Shown here: piece by piece, positions 12,297 through 22,338 of the stretch
Position numbering within the stretch: the first letter of the stretch is position 1
Layout: every line of letters starts with the position of its first letter
From: Pythium myriotylum
Taxonomy: Eukaryota > Oomycota > Peronosporomycetes > Pythiales > Pythiaceae
Assembly: GCA_023091665.1 (NCBI GenBank)
Contig: JALJCQ010000006.1
Span: 744,001-808,000, forward strand
Length of the DNA stretch: 64,000 nt
Reading direction: 5' to 3'
Program-made: the position numbers and the translations under genes
Notes under the pieces: generated by a model
What the model was told of the DNA's origin: nothing
The model's database searches: none
The model's input: only the letters and a program-made list of their open reading frames with translations

Positions 12297-13475
12297 AATG
12301 AAACTCTCGCGAACTACGCAATCGGGAGGCCACCGGCGGCGCCAGGAGCTGAAACTGCTGCGTGAGCTGGTTGGTCAGCTCGAGCAAGAGCTTGCTGAGA
12401 CGCGGCAGCGAGCCAGCAAGCGTCAGCGAGTGGCGGAGGGTGATGACGGCCGAGACCTGGGCTTCCGGAAGTTCTGGATCGCCATGGCAAGTCGACAGCG
12501 CCAGATGCGACTGGAGTCCGAGATGGAGAACAAGAAGCTTCGAGATTTACTAGAAAGCTTGACCAAGACAAGCCGCCAGATCGAGAGGCTGGTCGGGCGC
12601 TGTGGCTTGATAGTCAGTGAGGTACGCAGCGCGTACAATCCGTTGATTCTCGTTCAGTTTCTGAATAAAGAATGGATGCAGAGTCGTGATACGGTGGGGC
12701 ACTTGGAATTCCGTGTACAGCAGTCTCTATCACCTCGGTGCGACTTGCAGAAATATGCCCATGCTGTGCTGGCCCAGCAACTCGATGGGCAGTACATGAG
12801 TACGTCGAACGTATTAGATAAAATTCACGCCGTCGCGTCTGCCAGTGACGCGCGAACAATTCGAATCGTGGATAATATTCCGAGGTCTATAGCAATCGAG
12901 ACAGCGGAGATCCAGGTGCTACCTGTAGTGTACCAAACTACAGTCAACGCAATCTGGAGCTCAGTGCCCGAGGTACTCGCCGACCAGACAAAGCCATGCT
13001 TCGCTGTATGATTTGTATCGTTTGGATATCTGCTGGAGAACTCTCATCGATCGGTGGTTTGTAGCGCGAGTACGTGAGCGATGATACGTTACACATGTAT
13101 TTCAAGGTCAAGGCAGGGGTGACTCCGGTGCAAGTGGCTTGTGACGTGGTGACTGCTTGCCGCCGTTTTGTGGAGTCGGACCCAGTGGTGTTTGTTCTCA
13201 ACTCACGGATTGATCCGAACGAGAGCGTGAACATTGCCATGGACGGAATCTACATCAGCCGCAGGGTTTGGGTCGTCGTGGAACCGATATCTCTTGCTCC
13301 GGCGAATCCAGCGACCAAGTTCTTTGCGTACACGACTGCGTCGCTCGAAATGGACGAACCGACCTCCAGCAGCTCCCGCCAGCTCGCCGATGTAACCGAG
13401 TTCTTTAAGAACACGATCGGCTTGGAGATGGATGCGAGGCACCGTTCACTCGAGAATCGACTCCTCAACCTGTAA
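12163..13475 (+). CDS. B-type M96-like protein, copy 3 (diverged)
   Basis: Exons 12163-12621, 12682-13005 and 13065-13475; 397 aa. Intron 1 (60 bp) is open in frame; intron 2 begins with GTATGA. The first ~130 bp of coding sequence match B1/B2 exactly. The zipper region (R-R-Q-E-L-K-L-L-R-E-L-V) and most of the START half are diverged from B1/B2. Exon 1 also contains the 12493-12602 tract that is identical to B1/B2, so this is a mosaic gene. Exon 3 keeps C-R-R-F-V-E-S-D and M-D-G-I-Y. Confidence 0.8.
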
Positions 13476-14739
13476 GTGAACGTTGTAGTCGGATGACCAG
13501 GAGTATCGGCCCTTGGATAAACCCATTGAGAAACTTGATGGGACATTCGTTTCTACGTTCTGCGTGATACTTATTTTTGGGAAACGCCCGAACGCTGAGC
13601 AGCCCCAGGCGCTCGTCCCAACAGACACTTGCAGTGATAATTTCATCAACAAGCAGTCCTGGTGATTGCCGAACCTCCTGCACTGGAGAACCCAATCACC
13701 AAGTTTTTGGCCTCCGGCCGAGTTCGTATAAGCCTCGCTCGCAGTGGAGTTGGAACGGAGTTCCATCTCAGCCAAGTGGCGACCAAGAACTTCTTGGTCG
13801 CCACTTGGCTGAGATGAGACAGCCGTGTGCTTGGTGGGGCATACGACACGCGTTGCGCACTCTGATCAGCGACGTGCGTATGGGTATCCAAAGGAACGAT
13901 ACGACATCCGTGGTGGGATAGACTCGTTCGTTCATTCTCAACTCTCGCGAGTAATCCGGGACTGCAGTCCCAATGTCGCACGTTGAGGCACGTCACGGAA
14001 TCGACCCGACTGAGTCGCAACGCTGCTTATCTCTGCCCCCGCACCGAACACTGTCGCTCGACCTCGCCCAAGAGAGAGCGGGAAAGTGATTACACGGTAG
14101 TATAATACGCGTCGGGATGACAACTAGTCGATGCAACCCTCTGCTTCTCCAGAGCCTGCGACGGATTTGAGCTCGTGGGAAGATCCACAGGGCTCCAGCG
14201 CACACTACTACATCTGTGGGCTGGCACTTGAAGAAGCGAGTCGTCACGACGAAAGTCGATGACCATCCATCCACACGACTGAAAGCAGTCTGTCACTGGC
14301 TTTGCTTCCTTTCCGGCTGGCTCGCAATCGACGGAATCGTGAAAACCCTTTCTTTTCTCGAGGTGAAAGTTCTCTCTCCTCTCTTACGACGCTGAGAGTG
14401 CTGCTTGCAGAGAAAGAAAGAGAGGGACCTTTGTGTCTCATCAATTGCGCCGCTTCAACGTCCGAAGGGGTTTTCCTTGTCAAAAAAAGACGAGAAAAGC
14501 CGCTGAGGAGGTCCACCATCACTCTTTCCCCCCGTCTTGACTCAATTTCCCTCTCTTATCGGGTCTGTGTCCCCTCTCTACATGGCATCAATACCACATC
14601 ACAGAGGTTTTCCATCACCTACCAGAGGTCCCAGCCGGTTGATGACGCTGCTGTTTGCACTCGTGATCGCCGAGCAATCATAATCGGGCGAGACAAGCCG
14701 ACGTCAGGAGAACCGCCGCTCGAGAACGCGCCAGTGCCC
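13476..14739. other. Spacer and leader before the 14.7-kb gene
   Basis: 1.26 kb without a convincing gene. It holds the perfect hairpin at 13764-13816 and, from about 14302, an open frame continuous with the next CDS; that frame lacks family motifs and is C/T-rich like a promoter or leader. Other frames here are short and motif-free. Confidence 0.5.
13764..13816. repeat. Perfect 26-bp inverted repeat
   Basis: Arms 13764-13789 and 13791-13816 are exact reverse complements separated by a single C. A transcript would fold into a near-loopless stem. No flanking gene uses it as coding sequence. Confidence 0.9.
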
Positions 14740-16215
14740 ATGATGAACGACTGGGAGACCGAGCTCGCGCTGGGCCATGGGCTCGTCACGCTCGAGGTGC
14801 CGCCGCCGCCGCAGGCCGACGCGCTCGAGCACGACGCGCTCTTCGAGGCGCTCGTCTTCCTCGACGACCTCGAGCTCGACACGAGCGACATGACCGCCGT
14901 CAAGAACGAATTCGGAGCCGCCCATCGAAGCGCCGTCGGCGTGATCCCGGCCGAGGCCTACGTGCCGCAGGCGGCGGTCGAGCAGGCCGCCAAGCCCAAA
15001 CAGCCGCTCTCGCCGCCGGTGTCGGTCACGTCGTCGGCGTCCCCACCGGCGTCGCCGTCGACGGCGTCCGAGGCCGCGTCCACGCACTCGAAAGAAGGCA
15101 AAGTCAAACGCGTCGTGAACCGAAGCCGCAACCGCCGACGAGAAGAACTGTCGTACTTGAGAAGTATGGTCGGAGAGCTCGAGGAACGGCTCACAACACT
15201 GCGCAAGCGCGCGGAAGAACAGCAGCAGCATGAACAGGGCAAGTTGACAGGCGAGATCGTGACGGCAGATGACCCGGTGCTCACAGCCGTGTGGGAAGAC
15301 CTGGCGACGCGCCAGTACGCGCAGCGCCAGCGCGCTGAGGCAGAGAACAACAAGCTGCGGCGGATGCTGGAAGACCAGATTCAGGTTGGCAAGAGTCTCG
15401 AGCGGCTGCTCAAGAAACGCAACAATGCAGATGAATTAGATGTTCGGCTCAACGCCAAACGTCCTCGTTGCGCGAGCTTGACCACGAAATGGAACACATC
15501 GACAGCCTTCGAAGACCTCATCGCAGAGTTGCCCTCATTATACAATCAACTCACGGCAGAATTTAGTAAGGTCTCCTTCGAGCGCAGCAATCCCAACTTC
15601 CGAGATATCCAGGTCCGCACAGATCCCGAGCACGGCATGATGATGGAAATCACGGAGGCGCACATTTTCCCGTTCGATTTCGATCTCACAGTCGATCATT
15701 ACTGGAAAATGTTTGTCGAACCGGACGAGAACGAAACTTTCCATTTCCACGACGTGGAGATCGGTGAAGACACTATCAAGGTTCAGTTCGGTATCTCAGT
15801 CCAAATCGCCCGTGCCAATGGAAATTTCAGCATGAAGATTGTGTCGCGTCGGTACGTTGAAGCAGACCGCGTCGTGATTGTCTGGGTCGCTTTGCTGGAC
15901 CCAACGGAGATCTCTGAGACCAACATGGACGGCATCTACATGCGCCACAAGGGTTGGACGGTCATCGAGCCGCTCGCACCCGACCTCCCGTCGCCGTCGT
16001 CTGCGGAAGAGCGCGAACGACGAAACAGTACGGCCGGAGCCAGAATCCGTTCGTACGCGTACGCGATCCCCGAGGCTTTTGAAGACGTGCCCGACCAGAA
16101 ACGCAAGGTCGGCACGCTCACCAACTTCATGCTCAGCATGGCCGACGTCAAGATCAGCGCTCGGCAACTGCAGCTCGAGAACCGCCTCGTCGAAGTCTCG
16201 CGCACTCGGTCCTAA
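14740..16215 (+). CDS. M96-like protein, intronless long form
   Basis: Single exon, 491 aa from the M-M-N-D start at 14740. The frame is open 146 codons further upstream, but that part is low-complexity leader-like sequence. Residues ~127-157 give one of the clearest bZIP-like segments: N-R-S-R-N-R-R-R-E-E-L-S-Y-L-R-S-M-V, with leucines at seven-residue spacing and the same S-R to first-Leu spacing as classical bZIPs. The canonical Asn seven residues before the Arg is missing. The START-like half has F-R-D-I-Q-V, I-F-P-F-D-F-D, V-S-R-R-Y-V-E-A-D-R-V-V-I-V and M-D-G-I-Y. A Ser/Pro/Ala-rich linker precedes the zipper. Confidence 0.82.
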   Translation: MMNDWETELALGHGLVTLEVPPPPQADALEHDALFEALVFLDDLELDTSDMTAVKNEFGAAHRSAVGVIPAEAYVPQAAVEQAAKPKQPLSPPVSVTSSASPPASPSTASEAASTHSKEGKVKRVVNRSRNRRREELSYLRSMVGELEERLTTLRKRAEEQQQHEQGKLTGEIVTADDPVLTAVWEDLATRQYAQRQRAEAENNKLRRMLEDQIQVGKSLERLLKKRNNADELDVRLNAKRPRCASLTTKWNTSTAFEDLIAELPSLYNQLTAEFSKVSFERSNPNFRDIQVRTDPEHGMMMEITEAHIFPFDFDLTVDHYWKMFVEPDENETFHFHDVEIGEDTIKVQFGISVQIARANGNFSMKIVSRRYVEADRVVIVWVALLDPTEISETNMDGIYMRHKGWTVIEPLAPDLPSPSSAEERERRNSTAGARIRSYAYAIPEAFEDVPDQKRKVGTLTNFMLSMADVKISARQLQLENRLVEVSRTRS

Positions 16216-16419
16216 ACTCATGTCGTCGTCGGTCGTAATCAGGATTATATCTGTTTTTCCCTCCACCGAAAAAAAGCAAAACGGGTACCATCATTCTGCT
16301 TTTTTTCCCCACTCCAAAACCAGACTTACTACCATACTACGGACATCTAGTTAGTCTTATCTCAGTACCCAGAGTAACTGTTCATCACCTTCGCGCGGCA
16401 GAAGACCTCCTCACCGGCC

Positions 16420-17791
16420 ATGCCCAAGAAGCCGACTCGTGCCTCGCGCGGTTTCTCGCCGGCGCCCGACGACGACGTGCTCCACGCGGCGCTGGCGTTC
16501 GTCGACGCCTTCGACAGCGACAGCACGGCCAGCGGCGAGAGCTCGTCCGCCAGCGACGCGAGCAAGAGCAGCTCGTCCCGTCGCGTGCGCGATGAGCTCT
16601 TCTCGCTGCGGCTCCAAGCGGAGGAGCTGCAGCTGCAGCTCGCGCAACTGCAACGCCAACAAAGCGCGAGCAGTGGACCCATGGCCACCGGTCTCGCGCA
16701 GAGAGCGATCGTCTCGGTGTGGGAGGCCATGGCGACCCGACAGCGAGTGCAACGCAAAGAGGCCGAGCGAGAGAACGCCGAGCTGCGAGCGCTGCTGGAT
16801 GAGCAGGCACGCGCTGTCAAGAGAATGGAGAAATTGTTCAAAAGCAAGTGCTGGCAGAAGGTGCGGTGGGGATGCATCTCGGCTCGCTGGTTTGGACGGT
16901 TTTGTGATGAGTATAAACAGTCTTTACAGGTTCCGTTCGCCGGCCAATCGGCAAACAGCCAAGCACGACTTCTTCACCTAAGTGAACTACTGAGTGTTCA
17001 TGTGAGTCAGATGGGCGCCAGCTTCCATTCGATCTTCAACGCACCCAAGTTCCAGATGCTGGCCTCGGCACCGACGGCGTCGCAAGACCTCGTGACCCGA
17101 GATGATCCACTCAATGGGAAAGTCATCGAGTTGTTTGATTCGAGAATCGTGCCGTTTCATTTTCAAAGAACGGGCAACGCAATCTGGGCGCACATGGCCC
17201 AGCAAAATATACCAGGCGAACGGATCTTCACTCGGGTACGATCCGTGGACATCCGAAAAGACTATCACTGGGAAAAATTACTCACGAAATGGTTGTTCGT
17301 TCTAGGACGTGGAAATCACTGAGTCCAGAATCGAACGAGATGTTTCGTTCGGTTTCACCCTCCCAGCCAAAGACAAAGCGGTATTTCATTGCAAAGTGCT
17401 CGGCCGCCGGTTTGTCCACGTCGATTGCGAAGCGATTGTGTGGGCTGTGGCTGTGGACGTGGATGACGACTTCAAGCAAGACGACGATGGGTTGCCTTTC
17501 ACCCAGAGATTGTGGACCGTAGTGCGGCCGTTCTCGCAAGAGCTGGACCACTCGTCGGATGTGACACTTGCGCAGACGTACTTACTTTCGTGTCCGTCGG
17601 CTGACTCACTCGGCAGTCGACGCAAGTCCATGGCATTGAACGACCACCTCAGCTGCGTGCGCCATCACGTGCACGATTATTGGGTCGGTGTCGAGCGGCT
17701 ACTTCTGGACAAACTCTGGCTGGAGTCGGCTGATGCAAGACGAACCACTATCAAGAATGATTCCGATTTGCTAATGTTCAACCCCCATTAG
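16420..17791 (+). CDS. M96-like bZIP/START-like family protein
   Basis: Exons 16420-16860, 16930-17235 and 17306-17791; introns of 69 and 70 bp, both phase 0 (AAG|GTGCGG ... TTACAG and CGG|GTACGA ... TTCTAG). The product is 410 aa. The N-terminus is basic (P-K-K-P-T-R), followed by D-D-D-V-L-H-A-A-L-A-F-V-D-A-F, a Ser-rich linker and the zipper at ~53-82, which is unusually Leu/Gln-rich. The START half has I-V-P-F-H-F and V-L-G-R-R-F-V. A 204-bp gap separates it from the previous gene. Confidence 0.82.
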
Positions 17792-18097
17792 CCGTTTTGC
17801 GTGTCATGGGTGCTTTCCCCAACGCGCTATTGGCGTTCAGGCCGAGGACTCCACAATTTCTTCGAAGTATCAGTGACACAACAATTGAAGAAGTGAAGAA
17901 CAAAAATTCCCCCGGATGGCCACGAAGAGCTTGCTGGAGTATGCGTAAACTCCAGCGTGGAATTACTCAGTGTTTGCAGGAGAAAAGATCTCAAACTGGC
18001 TGCCACGCTGTCCGACGTGGCTTATACATGGGTTCAATCTAGACTCGCGAGACAAGAACAGGGGGTTCACAAGCTGCGATACACGACTCATTTCACA
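17792..18097. other. Intergenic leader
   Basis: 306 bp with no family motif in any frame. A small stem (CTGGAGT ... ACTCCAG, around 17934-17955) is the only structure I see. Confidence 0.4.
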
Positions 18098-18610
18098 ATG
18101 AACCAAGCCACGAACAAGCCATCGATCCTGTTTGACATTGCGTTGCCTGATGACAGCGTGCTTCAAGCCACGCTAGACTTCGTGGACTCGTTCAAAATCG
18201 ACGATCTTGCTGTGGAGAGTGACTCGATTATAGCGTCAAGGCCAAGCTTCTCGCACTCAGCCCAACGCGTCCGCGCCGAGCTCAGCTATCTTCGTGACTT
18301 AGTCGTCGAGCTGGAAGAGCAGTTGGGAGACCTAAAAGGCAGGAGTGTGAGGAGCATGGTTCGACAAGGTTGGGAAGCAGTCGCGCTTCACAACAAGCAT
18401 CGCCGCCGCCAAGCCGAAGTCAAAAACACCAAGTTGCGTGCTTTACTGCAGAAGCAAACGCTCACTGTGAAACGACTAGAGAGTATGCTCCATAAGTCAT
18501 GCTGGGATGTGGACGTCCACCGTCTCCAGAACCCTCGTCGACACCGCTTGGAGAGTCCAGAACATCAGAGCTCCCAACTGCCACAACCAGTTCCAGCCCT
18601 CACGGCGTGA
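18098..18610 (+). CDS. Truncated M96-like protein (zipper part only)
   Basis: 170 aa from ATG 18098, chosen because the acidic helix (D-D-S-V-L-Q-A-T-L-D-F-V-D-S-F) follows shortly. The zipper (R-V-R-A-E-L-S-Y-L-R-D-L-V-V-E-L-E) and the second helix with R-R-R-Q-A-E-V-K-N are present. After S-C-W-D-V, where other members splice, no good donor is visible and the frame runs on into unrelated residues and a stop. No START-like half follows; at most a weak relic (V-V-I-S-I-V) lies near 18750. Probably a decayed gene, possibly expressed as a short protein. Confidence 0.55.
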   Translation: MNQATNKPSILFDIALPDDSVLQATLDFVDSFKIDDLAVESDSIIASRPSFSHSAQRVRAELSYLRDLVVELEEQLGDLKGRSVRSMVRQGWEAVALHNKHRRRQAEVKNTKLRALLQKQTLTVKRLESMLHKSCWDVDVHRLQNPRRHRLESPEHQSSQLPQPVPALTA

Positions 18611-19262
18611 CTGAACATTCCAACGAAGAAAGATTCGTGAATAATATATTCCTTTCCCATCCCGACTCAACGCGTTCGTGTTGCGAGCACAGCGGCGAGC
18701 TGAACTCCGTGGATGCGATGTCAAACGTGCTCAGCACCGAGTGGACATCGAGAATGGTCGTCATCAGTATCGTCCGCGCAAACATTCCCGTCAACACGAA
18801 AGAATGGAGTCCCACGGCCGGAGGGTTCAGACCTCTAAGGTCACCAACAGTGCACCGGACTCACTACCCAACCACAGAGAATGAAACAACTCAATTTAAA
18901 GCGGCTATGCGTATGCTTGTTAGGAGCACCCACCGCCTTGGTCCTCCTCTATCACCGTTCGTTGTTGTCTTGAAGTGATCGGACCCACTTGAAAATGAGT
19001 CGTGAGTTGAATTTGAACTCAGTTCAAGCTATTGCATTCAGCCCGCGTGTTGTTCTGTTGTCAGTCCCGCGAGAGTCCAACGAGTGACACGAGCACCCAA
19101 CTGTGCAAGGCCTTGCGATGGGTTCAACCACCGTCGTCACACTTTTACCGACGATTGTATCCATTCCATTGGCGTAATGGTGGCCCCTCTGTTTATGCGC
19201 CGCTTGCATAAGAGAGAGCTGCGAGATCAACTTGGAGTTAGGGATGAGGTACTCAGTTGAAA
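18611..19262. other. Spacer with possible START relic
   Basis: 652 bp without an intact gene. Around 18740-18840 a + frame reads S-R-M-V-V-I-S-I-V, reminiscent of the family's R-V-V-I block. The remainder is featureless. Confidence 0.3.
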
Positions 19263-19748
19263 ATGAACCAGCTTGAACGCACTTACCACGAGTCGTCCGA
19301 CTCGGACGAGGATGTCCTCCAGGCCGTGATCGATTTCCTTGACACATTCGACGCTGAGCATAAATCGGAGAAGGCTGTTCGAAGCCAGGATCGACCGCAT
19401 AAGCGAACCACGCGCCACTCGTCAGAGCGAGTCAAGGACGAGATCCGAGATCTGCGCGATCTTGCGGTCCAGTTGGAGGACCGCGTCGCTGAGCTCCAGC
19501 ACCGGCGAGCTACGATGAGAGTGACAAGTCCTAGCGGGCAACAATGGGAGCTGCTCGCGCAACAGGAGAAGGACCATCGCATCCAGGCCGAAGTCGAAAA
19601 TCTCCAGCTACGAGCACTGCTCGAGAAGCAGTCCCAAGTTGCCAAAAGGCTCGAAAGGTTACTGTTACGGGGTCACTTGGCGCTAGACAACAACACCAAC
19701 ATCGATGCAATCCTTTGCGACGCCGATGAAACTACGCCCGAGTGCTAA
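19263..19748 (+). CDS. Zipper-only M96-like protein
   Basis: 161 aa, single exon, ATG 19263. It has the acidic start (S-D-S-D-E-D-V-L-Q-A-V-I-D-F-L-D), a zipper at ~59-85 (E-R-V-K-D-E-I-R-D-L-R-D-L-A-V-Q-L-E) and the second helix (R-I-Q-A-E-V-E-N-L-Q-L-R). It ends in an acidic tail (I-L-C-D-A-D-E). The gene at 20198 has a matching tail (I-L-Y-E-A-E-D), which suggests a START-less subfamily and not a chance truncation. A faint START relic (T-V-V-I-M-L-G) appears downstream near 19940. Confidence 0.6.
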   Translation: MNQLERTYHESSDSDEDVLQAVIDFLDTFDAEHKSEKAVRSQDRPHKRTTRHSSERVKDEIRDLRDLAVQLEDRVAELQHRRATMRVTSPSGQQWELLAQQEKDHRIQAEVENLQLRALLEKQSQVAKRLERLLLRGHLALDNNTNIDAILCDADETTPEC

Positions 19749-20197
19749 TAAGATGGCTCTTGGTGAGGGAAGATTGATAGAAACTACAATAAAATGTTTT
19801 GCTCGCGATGTGACGGCTTTTTTAGGTGGTGAAGGGAGTGAACGAGGTCGTTTGGAGTTCAAATGCAAGTTCTGCTATCCAAGCCACTGGCCCAGCGGAC
19901 ATCGATTTGTACAGTTGTATCTTTGAATGCGGGCCATACTGGTACCGTAGTGATAATGCTTGGACTGCACATTCAAACGAACGCGGACCAAAAAGCTGAC
20001 TGGCAGATATGGCTACACCTCTTCATATCACATACCGATTCATAGAGGTTCGATCATGGCCGTCCTGAACAACCTAATCACACACCCAGTTCATATTACC
20101 CGCACAGCCCCGGCTCAAATGGCACAACTCGAGCTTGCTGGCGCGACTCGCTCAATCAATCTCACACTCTGGTTGCATTAGAGGGGCTCAGTCCGAA
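19749..20197. other. Spacer between zipper-only genes
   Basis: 449 bp; no intact gene. A + frame at 19863-20045 contains T-V-V-I-M-L-G-L-H-I, possibly the last trace of a START-like half. Confidence 0.3.
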
Positions 20198-20776
20198 ATG
20201 TGCCATCGCACGGAAGCCCCCAACAATTCTTGTGACCAGGACGACGATGTTCTTCGAGCTGCCATCGACTTTATCGACGCATTTGAGCAAGAGCACGGAG
20301 CCGAGAGCCAGCAACGTGACCAAAGACCTCGTTACTCGTTACAACGTGTGAAGAAAGAGATCCGATCGTTGCGTGAGTTGGCCACTCAACTCGAAGAGCG
20401 CGTTGCCGTCCTTGAGCAGCGTCGGCTGACACAGTGCAATGCGAAAGTGATGCAAATATGGGAGATCCTGGCCGAGCAACACAAACACCAACGCATTCAA
20501 GCCGAGATGGAGAATCGGCAGCTGAGAGAGTTGCTCGAGAAGCAGTCTCGCATTGCCAGGAGACTCGAGCGCGTACTACTGGAAGGGCCAATGGAACGAG
20601 ATCACGAGGCACTTCAGGAGATCCTCTATGAAGCAGAAGACGTACTTCTGTGTGCGATAACAACGACTCTCGATGCCAAGACGGTCGTCCAGCACCTTCG
20701 GTTCATTCTCTTAGGAAATGAACTCCGTTCACATGGCTACTTCCTCTCCTCTACGATACCTCGTTCTAGAGGTTGA
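20198..20776 (+). CDS. Zipper-only M96-like protein
   Basis: 192 aa from ATG 20198; the open frame begins upstream, but its N-terminal extension is unlike the family. D-D-D-V-L-R-A-A-I-D-F-I-D-A-F, a zipper (R-V-K-K-E-I-R-S-L-R-E-L-A-T-Q-L-E) and the helix R-I-Q-A-E-M-E-N-R-Q-L-R are intact. The tail through I-L-Y-E-A-E-D matches the neighbour at 19263; the last ~40 residues are not conserved and overlap the leader of the next gene. Confidence 0.6.
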   Translation: MCHRTEAPNNSCDQDDDVLRAAIDFIDAFEQEHGAESQQRDQRPRYSLQRVKKEIRSLRELATQLEERVAVLEQRRLTQCNAKVMQIWEILAEQHKHQRIQAEMENRQLRELLEKQSRIARRLERVLLEGPMERDHEALQEILYEAEDVLLCAITTTLDAKTVVQHLRFILLGNELRSHGYFLSSTIPRSRG

Positions 20777-20792
20777 TTGTGGTGAGCCCAAG

Positions 20793-20823
20793 AATCTAAT
20801 CACCAACATTCTCAGAGTCTCAC
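20793..20823 (+). promoter_or_regulatory. Conserved upstream element of a subfamily
   Basis: AATCTAATCACCAACATTCT followed by CAG-GTCTCAC-type sequence, ~65 bp before the ATG at 20886. Close relatives lie before the 22339 gene (22272-22300), the 24296 pseudogene (24253-24286) and the 29635 gene (29568-29583). Probably a shared core promoter. Confidence 0.45.
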
Positions 20824-20885
20824 GTGGTGGTGCTGCAATGGTCGTCAACTCGTCTGTCTCTTCAGACTGTCAACTGCAATCGACA

Positions 20886-22092
20886 ATGGAGATCCTCCTC
20901 GACGACGACATCGTCCGCGCAGCGCTCGACTTCGTCGACGGTTTCACGGCGCCACAGCTAACCCCAGCCAGGCGACTGAGGCTCCAGTTGCTTGCGTTAC
21001 GAGAGGAGCACAACGAACTGCAGCGACGCATCGCAGAGCTCGAAGGAAGGTGCAGAGACGACGCGTCGGCGTGGAAGCAACTCGCGACCTGTCAGCGACA
21101 GCGGCGGCGGCGTGCTGAGATCGAAAATGAGCAACTACGGGTTCTTGTGCGCGAGCACTCGCGCGTGATCGATCGCATACTGAGGATAGTTGACGCCCGT
21201 CAGTGGAGTGAGGTGAGTGCGCGTGGGTTGTGGTTGAAGAGAGAGAGAGAGAACCATTTACCACTGACACCCTTGCACACGAAATTGTTTTAGTTGCCCA
21301 AGCACTGCCGCAATCGAAGCTACGGATTCGAGATTCCACGGCCACTAACTCGACAAACACGGGAAAGGCTCCTGCAGTCCGCTCATGAAATGTACCTGCA
21401 GCTTCCTGCAATCTTTAGTCAGGAGAGATTCCTGTCGGCCGCGCAGGGTGATTCGCCGCTGCGTAGCGCCGTGTTTCGGAAAGATACTGAATGCGGACCG
21501 GAAGTGGAGTTACTCGACTTGCGACCGATGCCGTTTCACTTCGCGAAACTTGGGGACGCGATCTGGTACCACGCAAATCAGCCTTTGTTCCCGGGAGAAC
21601 TGGTCTGCAGAGAGGTATGATCAATCGCGTGATATCTTGGCGAAGAATCTTCAGCTGATTGACAGTTGCGCGTAGGATGTGAACGTGACGGAGTCCCGAT
21701 TCGAGCGTGGATGGACGTTTCGTGCACAGGTTCCTGTGAGTCGCGAGGTGGTTGTCTCCCGGGCCTACGTGGCTGCGTTTCGGTTCAAGCTCCCAAACGC
21801 CGACGCGAATGTCTGGATTGGCAAAATCGAGGCGCAGATCGACAATGGGCATTCCATTCGCGCGTTCACTACCATCGAGAGGATTTGGACGCTCGTGCAG
21901 CCGTTTAAGACGGTTGGTGGGTCGATTTCACTCGCCCAAACGTACGGGACGTTGACACCATTGAGTCCGGCATCGACCTCAAGAGAGAGAAAAGCACGAG
22001 CGCTCGAATCGTATCTGGGATCAGCGTCGAGCCACATCGAACAACAATGGGGGCGAGTCGAGTCAATGATGCTCGATCAACGCTGCGCATAG
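20886..22092 (+). CDS. M96-like bZIP/START-like family protein
   Basis: Exons 20886-21212, 21294-21614 and 21676-22092; introns 81 bp (GAG|GTGAGT ... GTTTTAG) and 61 bp (GAG|GTATGA ... CGTAG), phase 0. The product is 354 aa. It is compact, with almost no linker between the acidic helix (D-D-D-I-V-R-A-A-L-D-F-V-D) and the zipper at ~25-60. Exon 2 carries P-R-P-L-T-R and the motif D-L-R-P-M-P-F-H-F. Exon 3 lacks the usual R-R-[FY]-V-E-x-D block but ends in the family's E-x-x-W-G-R-V-E-S. It forms a sub-branch with the genes at 22339, 27254 and 29635. Confidence 0.82.
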
Positions 22093-22271
22093 CAGGATCA
22101 GGCGTAGCAAAACGCAACTGCTATCGATAATAGATATACTCAGTACACGAAGGAACCGAACTCTTGCATTGAAGCGCCACTACTTGAGACTGCTCCACGA
22201 TCAGCACAAGAAGGCTACACCTTTCATCTCCACTACCGCTTTCTGGAGGTTGTTTCGTTTTCCCCTCAGAT

Positions 22272-22300
22272 TCTAATCACAAACATTCTCAGGGTCTCAC
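22272..22300 (+). promoter_or_regulatory. Conserved upstream element of a subfamily
   Basis: TCTAATCACAAACATTCTCA, then GGGTCTCAC, about 40 bp upstream of ATG 22339; nearly the same as the block before the 20886 gene. Confidence 0.45.
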
Positions 22301-22338
22301 TTGGGCGACGGTCTCGTCAAGCGACACAACTCACGAAC

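Noticed and set aside
14302..14739. 146-codon N-terminal extension of the 14740 gene
   Set aside because: Open but without family features, C/T-rich like a leader; the family's acidic N-terminus begins soon after ATG 14740.
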